From Symsagittifera roscoffensis (taxonomy: Eukaryota > Xenacoelomorpha > Acoela > Convolutidae), in assembly GCF_963678635.1 (NCBI RefSeq), contig NW_026970837.1, forward strand, positions 1 to 64,000: a DNA stretch of 64,000 bases. Direction: 5' to 3'. A program made the position numbers and the translations under genes. The notes under the pieces are model-generated. The model saw only the letters and a program-made list of their open reading frames with translations. It was not told the DNA's origin and searched no databases. Shown piece after piece: positions 50,501-63,500 of this stretch (position 1 is the first letter of the stretch; every line of letters begins with the position of its first letter).

Positions 50501-52600
50501 AGACTTCAAAAAGTTAGTCTTGTGCAGTTTGTTTTTTTATCCGAAGACTTCGAAAAGTTAGTCTATGGCACTTCGTTTTACTATCCCAAGACTTCGCAAA
50601 TTAGCCCTGGGCAGTTCGTTCTGTTATCCCAGGACTTCGAAACAATTAGTGTTGGGCAGTTCGATTTACTATCCCAAACTTCGAAAAGTTAGTCTTGGGC
50701 AGTTCGTTTTGTTCTCCTAGGATTTCGAAAAAGTTAGTCTTGGGCAGTTCGATTTATTATCACTAGACCTCGAAAAATTAGTTTTGGGCAGTTCGTTTTA
50801 CTATCCCAAGAATTCAAAAACTAGTCTTGGGCAGTTCGATTTATTATCACTAGACCTCGAAAAATTAGTCTTGGGCAGTTCGTTTTACTATCCCAAGAAT
50901 TCAAAAACTAGTCTTGGGCAGTTCGTTTTACCATCACAAGACTTCGAAAAGTTAGTCTTGGGCCGTTCGTTTTACTATCCCAAGAATTCAAAAACTAGTC
51001 TTGGGCAGTTCGTTTTACCATCACAAGACTTTGAAAAATTAGTCTTGTGCCGTTCGTTTTACTATCACAAGACCTCGAAAAGTTAGTCTTGGGCAGTTCG
51101 TTTTGTTATCCCAGGATTTCGAAAAAATTAGACTTGAGCAGTCCGTTTTGTTATCCCAGGACTTCGAAAAAATTAGTCTGGAGCAGTTCGCTTTACTATC
51201 CCAAGACTTCAAAAAGTTAGTCTTGTGCAGTTTGTTTTTTTATCCGAAGACTTCGAAAAGTTAGTCTATGGCACTTCGTTTTACTATCCCAAGACTTCGC
51301 AAATTAGCCCTGGGCAGTTCGTTCTGTTATCCCAGGACTTCGAAACAATTAGTGTTGGGCAGTTCGATTTACTATCCCAAACTTCGAAAAGTTAGTCTTG
51401 GGCAGTTCGTTTTGTTCTCCTAGGATTTCGAAAAAGTTAGTCTTGGGCAGTTCGATTTATTATCACTAGACCTCGAAAAATTAGTTTTGGGCAGTTCGTT
51501 TTACTATCCCAAGAATTCAAAAACTAGTCTTGGGCAGTTTGTTTTACCATCACAAGACCTCGAAAAATGAGTCCTGGGCAGTTCGTTTTACTACCCCAAG
51601 ACTTCAAAAAGTTAGTCTTGGGCAGTTCGGCTTACGATCCCAATACTTCGAAAAGTTAGTCATGGGTAGTTTGTTTCACCATCCCAAAACTTCAAAAACT
51701 AGTCTTGGGCAGTTCGTTTTACTATCACAAGACTTCAAAACTTTAGTCTTGAGCAGTTCGTTTTACTATCCCAACACTTCAAAAAGTTGGTCTTATGCAG
51801 TTTGTTTTTTTATCCGAAGACTTCGAAAAGTTAGTCTTGGGCACTCCGTTTTACTATCCCAAGACTTCGCAAATTAATCCTGGGCAGTTCGTTCTGTTTT
51901 ACCAGGACTTCGAAACAATTAGTCTTGGGCAGTTCGATTTACTATCCGAAACTTCGAAAAGTTAGTCTTGGGCAAGTCGTTTTGTTATCCCAAAAATTCA
52001 AAAACTAGTCTTGGGCAGTTCGTTTTACCATCACAAGACTTCGAAAAGTTAGTCTTGGGCCGTTCGTTTTACTATCCCAAGAATTCAAAAACTAGTCTTG
52101 GGCAGTTCGTTTTACCATCACAAGACTTTGAAAAATTAGTCTTGGGCCGTTCGTTTTACTATCACAAGACCTCGAAAAGTTAGTCTTGGGCAGTTCGTTT
52201 TACTATCCCAAAAATTCAAAAACTAGTCTTGGGCAGTTCGTTTTACCATCACAAGACTTCGAAAAGTTAGTCTTGGGCCGTTCGTTTTACTATCCCAAGA
52301 ATTCAAAAACTCGTCTTGGGCAGTTCGTTTTACCATCACAAGACTTTGAAAAATTAGTCTTGGGCCGTTCGTTTTACTATCACAAGACCTCGAAAAGTTA
52401 ATCTTGGGCAGTTCGTTTTGTTATCCCAGGATTTCGAAAAAGTTAGACTTGAGCAGTCCGTTTTGTTATCCCAGGACTTCGAAAAAATTAGTCTGGGGCA
52501 GTTCGCTTTACTATCCCAAGACTTCAAAAAGTTAGTCTTGTGCAGTTTGTTTTCTTATCCGAAGACTTCGAAAAGTTAGTCTATGGCACTTCGTTTTACT
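41538..52600. repeat. central higher-order repeat domain
   Basis: A marker unit with AGTCTATGGCACTTCG, followed by a CGCAAATTAGCCCTGGG unit, a CGAAACAATTAGTGTTGGG unit, and a CTCCTAGGATTTCG unit, recurs at 44307, 46334, 47875, 49328, 50560, 51263 and 52578 (an earlier related one is at 41538). Spacings are 2027, 1541, 1453, 1232, 703 and 1315 bp, within about 5 bp of 46, 35, 33, 28, 16 and 30 units. Length varies because blocks of whole units are gained or lost, as expected from unequal crossing-over in register. Confidence 0.88.
44843..45674. repeat. local 5-unit and 9-unit duplications
   Basis: The same five-unit block (marker TTTTTTTATCCGAAGACTTC, then CACAGAACTTTGAAAAAAAT, then ATGGGTAGTTTG) starts at 44843, 45239 and 45459. 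Offsets are 396 and 220 bp, nine and five units. Confidence 0.85.
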
Positions 52601-55600
52601 ATCCCAAGACTTCGCAAATTAGCCCTGGGCAGTTCGTTCTGTTATCCCAGGACTTCGAAACAATTAGTGTTGGGCAGTTCGATTTACTATCCCAAACTTC
52701 GAAAAGTTAGTCTTGGGCAGTTCGTTTTGTTCTCCTAGGATTTCGAAAAAGTTAGTCTTGGGCAATTCGATTTATTATCACTAGACCTCGAAAAATTAGT
52801 TTTGGGCAGTTCGTTTTACTATCCCAAGAATTCAAAAACTAGTCTTGGGCAGTTCGTTTTACCATCACAAGACCTCGAAAAATGAGTCCTGGGCAGTTCG
52901 TTTTACTACCCCAAGACTTCAAAAAGTTAGTCTTGGGCAGTTCGGCTTACGATCCCAATACTTCGAAAAGTTAGTCTTGGGCAGTTTGTTTTACTATCAC
53001 AGAACTTTGAAAAAAATAGTCATGGGTAGTTTGTTTCACCATCCCAAAACTTCAAAAAGTAGTCTTGGGCAGTTCGTTTTACTATCACAAGACTTCAAAA
53101 CTTTAGTCTTGAGCAGTTCGTTTTACTATCCCAACACTTCAAAAAGTTAGTCTTGTGCAGTTTGTTTTACTATCCCAAGACTTCGCAAATTAGCCCTGGG
53201 CAGTTTGTTCTGTTATCCCAGGACTTCGAAACAATTAGTCTTGGGCAGTTCGATTTACTATCCCAAACTTCGAAAAGTTAGTCTTGGGCAGGCCGTTTTG
53301 TTATTCCAGGATTTCGAAAAAGTCAGTCATGGGCAGTTCGATTTATTATCACTAGACCTCGAAAAATTAGTAATGGGCAGTTCGTTTTACTATCCCAAGA
53401 ATTCAAAAACTACTCTTGGGCAGTTCGTTTTACCATCACAAGACTTCGAAAAGTTAGTCTTGGGCCGTTCGTTTTACTATCCCAAGAATTCAAAAACTAG
53501 TCTTGGGCAGTTCGTTTTACCATCACAAGACTTTGAAAAATTAGTCTTGGGCCGTTCGTTTTACTATCACAAGACCTCGAAAAGTTAGTCTTGGGCAGTT
53601 CGTTTTGTTATCCCAGGATTTCGAAAAAGTTAGACCTGAGCAGTCCGTTTTGTTATCCCAGGACTTCGAAAAAATTAGTCTGGGGCAGTTCGCTTTACTA
53701 TCCCAAGACTTTGAGAAATTAGTCTTGGGCAAAACGTTTACTTTACCAGAACTTTGAAAAAGTTACTCTTGAGAAGTTTGTTTTAATATCACAATACTTC
53801 AAAAAGTTAGGCTTGGTCAGTTCGGTTTACGATCCCAAGACTTCGAAAAGTTAGTTTTGGGCAGCTCGTTTTACTATCCCAAGACCTCAAAAAATAAACT
53901 TTGGGCAGTTCGTTTTACTATCCCAAACTTCGGAAAAATTAGTCTTGGGCAGTTCGCTCTGTTATCCCAGGACTTCGAAAAAATTAGTCTGGGGCAGTTC
54001 GCTTTACTATCCCAAGACTTCGAGAAATTAGTCTTGGGGACGTCGTTTACTTTCCCAGGACTTTGAAAAAGTTACTCTTGAGAAGTTTGTTTTACTATCA
54101 AAATACTTCAAAAAGTTAGTCTTGGGCAGCTCGATTAACTATTCCAAGACTTCGAAAAGTTAGCCTTGGGCAGTTCGATTTACTATCCCAAGTTCGAAAA
54201 GTTAGTCTTGGACAGGTCGTTTTGTTATTCCAGGATTTCGAAAAAGTTAGTCTTGGGCAGTTCGATTTATTATCACTAGACCTCGAAAAATTAGTCTTGG
54301 GCAGTTCGTTTTACTATCCCAAGAATTCAAAAACTAGTCTTGGGCAGTTCGTTTTACCATCACAAGACTTTGAAAAATTAGTCTTGGGCCGTTCGTTTTA
54401 CTATCACAAGACCTCGAAAAGTTAGTCTTGGGCAGTTCGTTTTGTTATCCCAGGATTTCGAAAAAATTAGACCTGAGCAGTCCGTTTTGTTATCCCAGGA
54501 CTTCGAAAAAATTAGTCTGGGGCAGTTCGCTTTACTATCCCAAGACTTTGAGAAATAAGTCTTGGGCAAAACGTTTACTTTACCAGAACTTTGAAAAAGT
54601 TACTCTTGAGAAGTTTGTTTTACTATCACAATACTTCAAAAAGTTAGGCTTGGGCAGTTCGGTTTACGATCCCAAGACTTCGAAAAGTTAGTTTTGGGCA
54701 GCTCGTTTTACTATCCCAAGACCTCAAAAAATAAACTTTGGGCAGTTCGTTTTACTATCCCAAACTTCGGAAAAATTAGTCTTGGGCAGTCCGCTCTGTT
54801 ATCCCAGGACTTCGAAAAAATTAGTCTGGGGCAGTTCGCTTTACTATCCCAAGACTTCGAGAAATTAGTCTTGGGGACGTCGTTTACTTTCCCAGGACTT
54901 TGAAAAAGTTACTCTTGAGAAGTTTGTTTTACTATCAAAATACTTCAAAAAGTTAGTCTTGGGCAGCTCGATTAACTATTCCAAGACTTCGAAAAGTTAG
55001 CCTTGGGCAGTTCGATTTACTATCCCAAACTTCGAAAAGTTAGTCTTGGACAGGTCGTTTTGTTATCCCAGGATTTCGAAAAAATTAGTCTTGGGCAGTT
55101 CGATTTATTATCACTAGACCTCGAAAAATTAGTCTTGGGCAGTTCGTTTTACTATCCCAAGAATTCAAAAACTAGTCTTGGGCAGTTCGTTTTACCATCA
55201 CAAGACTTCGAAAAGTTAGTCTTGGGCCGTTCGTTTTACTATCCCAAGAATTCAAAAACTAGTCTTGGGCAGTTCGTTTTACCATCACAAGTATTTGAAA
55301 AATTAGTCTTGGGCCGTTCGTTTTACTATCACAAGACCTCGAAAAGTTAGTCTTGGGCAGTTCGTTTTGTTATCCCAGGAGTTCGAAAAAGTTAGACTTG
55401 AGCAGTCCGTTTTGTTATACCAGTACTTCGAAAAAATTAGTCTGGGGCAGTTCGCCTTACTATCCCAAGACTTTGAGAAATTAGTCTTGGGCAAAACGTT
55501 TACTTTACCAGGACTTTGAAAAAGTTACTCTTCAGAAGTTTGTTTTACTATCACAATACTTTAAAAAGTTAGGCTTGGGCAGTTCGGTTTACGATCCCAA

Positions 55601-56741
55601 GACTTCGAAAAGTTAGTTTTGGGCAGCTCGTTTTACTATCCCAAGACCTCAAAAAATAAACTTTGGGCAGTTCGTTTTACTATCCCAAGACTTCAAAAAA
55701 TTAATCTTGGGCACTCGATTTACTATCCCAAACTTCGGAAAAATTAGTCTTGGGCAGTTCGCTCTGTTATCCCAGGACTTCGAAAAAATTAGTCTGGCGC
55801 AGTTCGCTTTACTATCCCAAGATTTCGAGAAATTAGTCTTGGGGACGTCGTTTACTTTCCCAGGACTTTGAAAAAGTTACTCTTGAGAAGTTTGTTTTAC
55901 TATCAAAATACTTCAAAAAGTTAGTCTTGGGCAGCTCGACTTACTATCCCAAACTTCGAAAAAAATAGTCTTGGGCAGTTCGATTTATTATTACTAGACC
56001 TCGAAAAATCAGTCTTGGGCAGTTCGTTTTACTATCTCAAGACTTCAAAAGTTTAGTCTTGGGCAGTTTGTTTTTCTATCCGAAGACTTCGAAAAGTTAG
56101 TTTTGGGCTGCTCTTTTTACTATCCCAAGACCTCAAAAAATAAAATTTGGGCAGTTCGTTTTACTATCCCAAGACTTCAAAAAATTAATCTTGGGCAGTT
56201 CGATTTACTATCCCAAACTTCGGAAAAAATAGTCTTGGGCAGTTCGTTCTGTTATCCCAGGATTTCGCAAAAATTAGTCTGGGGCAGTTCGCTTTACTAT
56301 CCCAAGACTTCGAGAAAATAGTCTTGGGCACGTCGTTTACTTTCCCAGGACTTTGAAAAAGTTACTCTTGAGAAGTTTGTTTTACTATCACAATACTTCA
56401 AAAAGTTAGGCTTGGGCAGTTCGGTTTACGATCCCAAGACTTCGAAAAGTTAGTCTTGGGCAGCTCGTTTTACTATCCCAAGACCTCAAAAATTAACTTT
56501 GGGCAGTTCGTTTTACTATCCCAAGACTTCAAAAAATTAATCTTGGGCAGTTCGATTTACCATCCCAAACTTCTGAAAAATTGGTTTTGGGCAGTTCGTT
56601 CTGTTATCCCAGGATTTCGCAAAAATTAGTCTGGGGCAGTTCGCTTTACTATCCCAAGACTTCGAGAAAATAGTCTTGGGCACGTCGTTTACTTTCCCAG
56701 GACTTTGAAAAAGTTACTCTTGAGAAGTTTGTTTTTTTATC

Positions 56742-58700
56742 ACAAAACTTCAAAAAGTTAGTCTTGGAAAGTTCGGTTTACGATCCCAAGATTTCAAAAA
56801 GTTAGTCTTGGGAAGTTCGTTTTACTATCACAGAACTTCGAAAAATTTAGTCATGGGTAGTTTGTTTTACTATCTCAGGACCTCAAAGTTCGTATGAAAG
56901 TTAGTCTTCTACTATCCCAGGACCACGAAAAAGTTATCTTGGGCAGTTCATTTTACTATCTCAACACTTCAAAATGTTAGTCTTGTGCAGTTCGATTTAA
57001 TATCCCAAGACATCCAAAATTAGTCTTGGGCAGTCCGATTTGTTATCCCAGGACTTCGAAAAAATTTGTCTGTGGCAGTTCGCTTTACTATCCCAAGACT
57101 TCGAGAAATTAGTATTGAGCACTTCGTTTACTTTCCCAGGACTTTGAAAAAGTTAATCTTGAGAAGTTTGTTTTACTATCAAAATACTTCAAAAAGTTAG
57201 GCTTGGGCAGTTCGGTTTGCGCTCCCAAGACTTCGAAAAATCAGTCTTGGGCAGCTCGTTTTACTATCCCAAGACCTCGAAAAATAAACCTTGGGCAGTT
57301 CGTTTTACTATCACAAGACTTCAAAAAATTAATCTTGGGCAGTTCGATTTACCATCCCAAACTTCTGAAAAATTAGTCTTGGGCAGTTCGTTCTGTTATC
57401 CCAGGATTTCGCAAAAATTAGTCTGGGGCAGTTCGCTTTACTATCCCAAGACTTCGAGAAAATAGTCTTGGGCACGTCGTTTACTTTCCCAGGACTTTGA
57501 AAAACTTGATCTTGAGAAATTTGTTTTACTATCACAAAACTTCAAAAAGTTAGTCTTGGAAAGTTCGGTTTACGATCCCAAGATTTCAAAAAGTTAGTCT
57601 TGGGAAGTTCGTTTTGTTATCACAGAACTTCGAAAAATTTAGTCATGGGTAGTTTGTTTTACTATCTCAGGACCTCAAAGTTCGTATGAAAGTTAGTCTA
57701 CTACTATCCCAGGACCACGAAAAAGTTATCTTGGGCAGTTCATTTTACTATCTCAACACTTCAAAATGTTAGTCTTGTGCAGTTCGATTCAATATCCCAA
57801 GACATCCAAAATTAGTCTTGGGCAGTCCGTTTTGTTATCCCAGGACTTCGAAAAAATTTGTCTGTGGCAGTTCGCTTTACTATCCCAAGACTTCGAGAAA
57901 CTAGTATTGAGCACTTCGTTTACTTTCCCAGGACTTTGAAAAAGTTAATCTTGAGAAGTTTGTTTTACTATCAAAATACTTCAAAAAGTTAGGCTTGGGC
58001 AGTTCGGTTTGCGCTCCCAAGACTTCGAAAAATTAGTCTTAGGCAGCTCGTTTTACTATCCCAAGACCTCGAAAAATAAACCTTGGGCAGTTCGTTTTAC
58101 TATCCCAAGACTTCGAGAAAATAGTCTTGGGCACGTCGTTTACTTTCCCAGGACTTTGAAAAACTTGATCTTGAGAAATTTGTTTTACTATCACAAAACT
58201 TCAAAAAGTTAGTCTTGGAAAGTTCGGTTTACGATCCCAAGATTTCAAAAAGTTAGTCTTGGGAAGTTCGTTTTGTTATCACAGAACTTCGAAAAATTTA
58301 GTCATGGGTAGTTTGTTTTACTATCTCAGGACCTCAAAGTTCGTATGAAAGTTAGTCTACTACTATCCCAGGACCACGAAAAAGTTATCTTGGGCAGTTC
58401 ATTTTACTATCTCAACACTTCAAAATGTTAGTCTTGTGCAGTTCGATTCAATATCCCAAGACATCCAAAATTAGTCTTGGGCAGTCCGTTTTGTTATCCC
58501 AGGACTTCGAAAAAATTTGTCTGTGGCAGTTCGCTTTACTATCCCAAGACTTCGAGAAACTAGTATTGAGCACTTCGTTTACTTTCCCAGGACTTTGAAA
58601 AAGTTAATCTTGAGAAGTTTGTTTTACTATCAAAATACTTCAAAAAGTTAGGCTTGGGCAGTTCGGTTTGCGCTCCCAAGACTTCGAAAAATTAGTCTTA
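56742..58700. repeat. 18-unit and 15-unit higher-order repeats
   Basis: The unusual words CCTCAAAGTTCGTATGAAAG (56881, 57673, 58332) and TTGGAAAGTTCGGTTTACGA recur with their surroundings. Offsets are 792 bp (18 units) and 659 bp (15 units less one base). The 15-unit copy lacks three units present in the 18-unit one. Confidence 0.88.
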
Positions 58701-60360
58701 GGCAGCTCGTTTTACTATCCCAAGACCTCGAAAAATAAACCTTGGGCAGTTCGTTTTACTATCACAAGACTTCAAAAAAATAGTCTTGAGCAGTTCAATT
58801 TACTATCCCAAACTTCGAAAAAATTAGTCTTGGGCAGTTCGTTCTGTTATCCCAGGACTTCGAAAAAAATAATCTTGGGCAGTTCGATTTATTATCACTA
58901 GACCTCGAAAATCAGTCTTGGGCAGTTCGTTTTACAATTTCAAGACTTCAAAAATTTAGTCTTGGGCAGTTTGTTTTACTATCCGAAGACTTCGAAAATT
59001 TAGTTTTTTGGGCACTTCGTTTTACTAACCCAAGACTCCGCAAATTAGTCCTGGGCAGTTTGTTCTGTCGTCCCACGATTTCGAAAAAATTAGTCTGGGG
59101 CAGTTCAATTTTCTATCCCAAGCTTTCGAGAAAATAGTCTGGAGCAGTTCGTTCTGTTATCCCAGGACTTCGAAAAAAAATTAGTCTTGGGCAGTTCGAT
59201 TTACTATCCCAATTTTCAAAAAGTTAGTCTTGGGCAGTTCGATTTATTATCACAAGACCTCGAAAAATTAGTCTTGGGCAGTTCGTTTTACTATCCAAGA
59301 CTTCAAAAAGTTAGTCTGGGGCAGTTCGTTTTACTATCCCAAGACCTCGAAAAATAAGTCTTGGACAGTTCGTTTTACTATCCCAAGACTTCAAAAAGTT
59401 AGTCTTGGGCAGTTCGGTTTACGATCCCGAGATTTCGAAAAGTTAGTCTTGTGAAGTTCGTTTTACTATCACAGAACTTCGAAAAAAATAGTCATGGGTA
59501 GTTTGCTTTACTATCACAGGACCTCGAGGTTCGTATGAAAGTTAGTCTTCTACCATCCCAGAACCACCAAAATTCAGTCTTGGGCAGTTCGATTTACTAT
59601 CCCAACAATTCAAAAAGTTAGTCTTGTGCAGTTCAATTTATTATCCGAAGACATCGAAAATTAGTCTTGGGCAGTCCCTTTTGTTATCCCAGGACTTCGA
59701 AAAAATTAGTCTGGGGCAGTTCGCTTTACTATCCCAAGACTTCGAGAAATTAGTCTTGGGCAATTCGTTTACTTTCCCAGGACTTTGAAAAAGTTACTCT
59801 TGAGAAGTTTGATTTACTCTCACAATACTTCATAAAGTTATTCTTGGGCTGTTCGATTTACTATCCCAAGTCTTCGAAAAATTGTCCTGGGCAGTTCGTT
59901 TTGTTATCACAGGATTTCGAACAAGTCAGTTTTGCGCAGTTCGTTTACTTTCCCAGTACTTTTGCGCAGTGGGCGGTTCGGTTTACGATCCCAAGACTTT
60001 GAAAATTAGTCTGGGGCAACTCGTTTTACTATCCCAAGACCTCGAAAAATAAACCTTGGGCAATTCGTTTTACTATCCCAAGACTTCGAAAAGTTAGTCT
60101 TCGGCAGTTCGGCTTACGATTTCAAGACTTCGAAAAATTAGTCTTGGGCAGTTCGTTTTACTATCACAAAACTTTGAAAAAATTAATCATGGGTAGTTTG
60201 TTTTACTATCCTAAGATTTCAAAAACTGGTCTTGGGCAGTTCGTTTTACATTCACGAGACTTCAAAATTCTAGCCTTGTGCAGTTCGTTTTACTATCCGA
60301 AGACATCGAGAAAATTAGCCTTATGCAGTTCGTTTTACTATCCAAAGACTTCGAGAAATT

Positions 60361-60713
60361 AGACTTGGGCAGTTCGTTTACTTTCCCAGGACTTTGAAAA
60401 AATTACTCTTGAGAAATTCGTTTAATTTCCCAGGACTTTGAAAAAGTTACTCCTGAGACGTTCATTTTAATATCACAAAACTTCAAAAAATTAGTCTTGG
60501 GCAGTTCGGCTTACGATACCAAGATTTCGAAAAGTTAGACTTGGGCAGTTCGTTTACTTTCCCAGGACTTTGAAAAAATTACTCTTGAGAAATTCGTTTA
60601 CTTTCCCAGGACTTTGAAAAAGTTACTCCTGAGACGTTCATTTTAATATCACAAAACTTCAAAAAATTAGTCTTGGGCAGTTCGGCTTACGATCCCAAGA
60701 TTTCGAAAAGTTA
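60361..60713. repeat. 4-unit duplication
   Basis: AGACTTGGGCAGTTCGTTTA occurs at 60361 and 60537 with matching downstream units. The offset is 176 bp, four units. This block also carries two units whose loop is TTTACTTTC in place of TTTTACTATC. Confidence 0.85.
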
Positions 60714-62640
60714 GTCTTGGGCAATTCGTTTTACTAAACCAGGACCGCGAAAAAGTTATCTTGGGCAGTTCGTTTTACGATCTGAACACTTCAAAAAGTT
60801 AGTCTTGTGCAGTTCGATTTAATATCCTAAGACATCGAAAATTAGTCTTGCGCAGTCCGTTTTGTTATCCCAGGACTTCGAAAAAACTAGTCTGGGGCAG
60901 TTCGCTTTAGTATCTCAAGACTTCGAGAATTTAGTCTTGGGCAAATCGTTTACTTTCCCAGGACTTTGAAAAAGTTACTCTTGAGAAGTTTGATTTACTA
61001 TCACAATACTTTAAAAAGTTAGGCTTGGGCAGTTCGGTTTACGATCACAAGACTTTGAAAAGTTAGTCTTGGGCAACTCGTTTTACTATCCCAAAACCTT
61101 GAAAAATAAGCCTTGGGCAGTTCGTTTTACTATCCCACGACTTCAAAAAGTTAGTCTTGGTTAGTTCGGCTTACGATCCCAAGACTTCGAAAAGGTAGTC
61201 TTGGGCAGTTTGTTTCTTTATCACAGAACTTCGAAAAAATTTATCATGGGTAGTTTGTTTTACTATCCCAAGATTTCAAAAACTGGTCTTGGGCAGTTCG
61301 TTTTACAATCACAAGACTTCAAAGTTTTAGTCTTGGGCAGTTCGTTTTACTAACCCAGGACATCGAAAAAGTTAGTCTTGGGCAGTTTGTTTTACTATCC
61401 CAACACTTCAAAAAATTTTCTTGTGCAGTTCGTTTTACAATCTGAAGACTTCCAGAAGTTAGTCTCGGGCAGTTCGTTTACTTTCTCTGGACTTTGAAAA
61501 AGTTACTCTTGAGAAATTCATTTTAATATCACAATACTTTAAAAAATTAGTCTTGAGCAGCTCGATTTACTATCCAAAGACTTCGAAAAATTGTCTTGGG
61601 CAGTTCGTTGTGTTACCACAGGATTTCGAACAAGTTAGTCTTGGGCAGTTCGTTTACTTTCGCAGTACTTTGAAAAAGTTACTCTTGAGAAGTTCGTTTT
61701 ACTATCACAATACTTCAAAATTTTTGGCCTGAGCAGTTCGGTTTACAATCCCAAGGTTTCGAAAACTGGTCTTGGGCAGTTCGTTTTACAATCACAAGAC
61801 TTCGAAAAAAATTATCATGGGTAGTTTGTTTTACTATCCCAAAATTTCAAAAACTGGTCTTGGGCAGTTCGTTTTACAATCACAAGATTTCAAAATTTTA
61901 GTCTTGGGCAATTCGTTTTACTAACCCAGGACCGCGAAAAAGTTATCTTGGGCAGTTCGTTTTACGATCTGAACACTTCAAAAAGTTAGTCTTGTGCAGT
62001 TCAATTTAATATCCTAAGACATCGAAAATTAGTCTTGCGCAGTCCGTTTTGTTATCCCAGGACTTCGAAAAAGTTAGTCTGGGGCAGTTCGCTTTAGTAT
62101 TTCAAGACTTCGAGAAATTAGTCTTGGGCAAATCGTTCACTTTCCCAGGACTTTGAAAAAGTTACTCTTGAGAAGTTTGATTTACTATCACAATACTTTA
62201 AAAAATCAGGCTTGGGCAGTTCGGTTTACGATCACAAGACTTCGAAAAGTTAGTCTTGGGCAACTCGTTTTACTATCCCAAAACCTTGAAAATTACTCCT
62301 TGGGCAGTTCGTTTTACTGTCCCAAGACTTCAAAAAGTTAGTGTTGGGCGATTCAGCTTACGATCCCAAGACTTCGAAAAGTTAGTCTTGGGCAGTTTGT
62401 TTTACTATCACAGAACTTCGAAAAAATTTATCATGGGTAGTTTGTTTTACTATCCCAAGATTTCAAAAACTGGTCTTGGGCAGTTCGTTTTACAATCACA
62501 AGACTTCAAAGTTCTAGTCTTGGGCAGTTCGTTTTACTAACCCAGGACCTCGAAAAAATTAGTCTTGGGCAGTTTGTTTTACTATCCCAACACTTCAAAA
62601 AATTAGTCTTGTGCAGTTCGTTTTACAATCTGAAGACTTC

Positions 62641-63500
62641 CAGAAATTAGTCTCGGGCAGTTCGTTTAGTTTCCCTGGACTTTGAAAAAGTTATTCTTGA
62701 GAAATTCATTTTAATATCACAATACTTCAATAAATTAGTCTTGAGCAGCTCGATTTACTATCCCAAGACTTCGAAAAATTGTCTTGGACAGTTCGTTTTG
62801 TTATCACAGGATTTCGAACAAGTTAGTCTTGGGCAGTTCGTTTACTTTCCCAGTACTTTGAAAAAGTTACTCTTGAGAAGTTCGTTTTACTATCACAATA
62901 CTTCAAAATTTTTGGGCTGGGCAGTTCGGTTTACGATCCCAAGATTTCGAAAACTGGTCTTGGGCAGTTCGTTTTACAATCACAAGATTTCAAAATTTTA
63001 GTCTTGAGCAGTTTGTTTTGCTATCCCAACACTTCAAAAAATTAGTCTTGTGCAGTTCGTTTTACAATCTGAAGACTTCCAGAAATTAGTCTCGGGCAGT
63101 TCGTTTACTTTCCCTGGACTTTGAAAAAGTTATTCTTGAGAAATTCATTTTAATATCACAATACTTCAATAAATTAGTCTTGAGCAGCTCGATTTACTAT
63201 CCCAAGACTTCGAAAAATTGTCTTGGACAGTTCGTTTTGTTATCACAGGATTTCGAACAAGTTAGTCTTGGGCAGTTCGTTTACTTTCCCAGTACTTTGA
63301 AAAAGTTACTCTTGAGAAATTCGTTTTACTATCACAATACTTCAAAATTTTTGGCCTGGGCAGTTCGGTTTACGATTCCAAGATTTCGAAAACTGGTCTT
63401 GGGCAGTTCGTTTTACAATCACAAGACTTCAAAAATTTAGTCTTGAGCAGTTCGTTTTACTAACCCAGCACCACGAAAAAGTTATCTTGGGCAGTTCGTT
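62641..63500. repeat. 10-unit duplication
   Basis: CAGAAATTAGTCTCGGGCAG occurs at 62641 and 63080, followed by the same series of units. The offset is 439 bp, ten units less one base. Confidence 0.85.

Noticed and set aside
38328..63440. Many open frames inside the array (up to 203 codons at 41191-41802) with repeated peptides such as LGQFVLLSQDFEKLV and LGSSFYYPKTSKS
   Set aside because: The three peptides are the three frames of one 44-bp unit cycling because 44 is not a multiple of three. Frames open and close with small indels, minus-strand frames are equally open, and there is no common start or upstream signal. They are by-products of the repeat.
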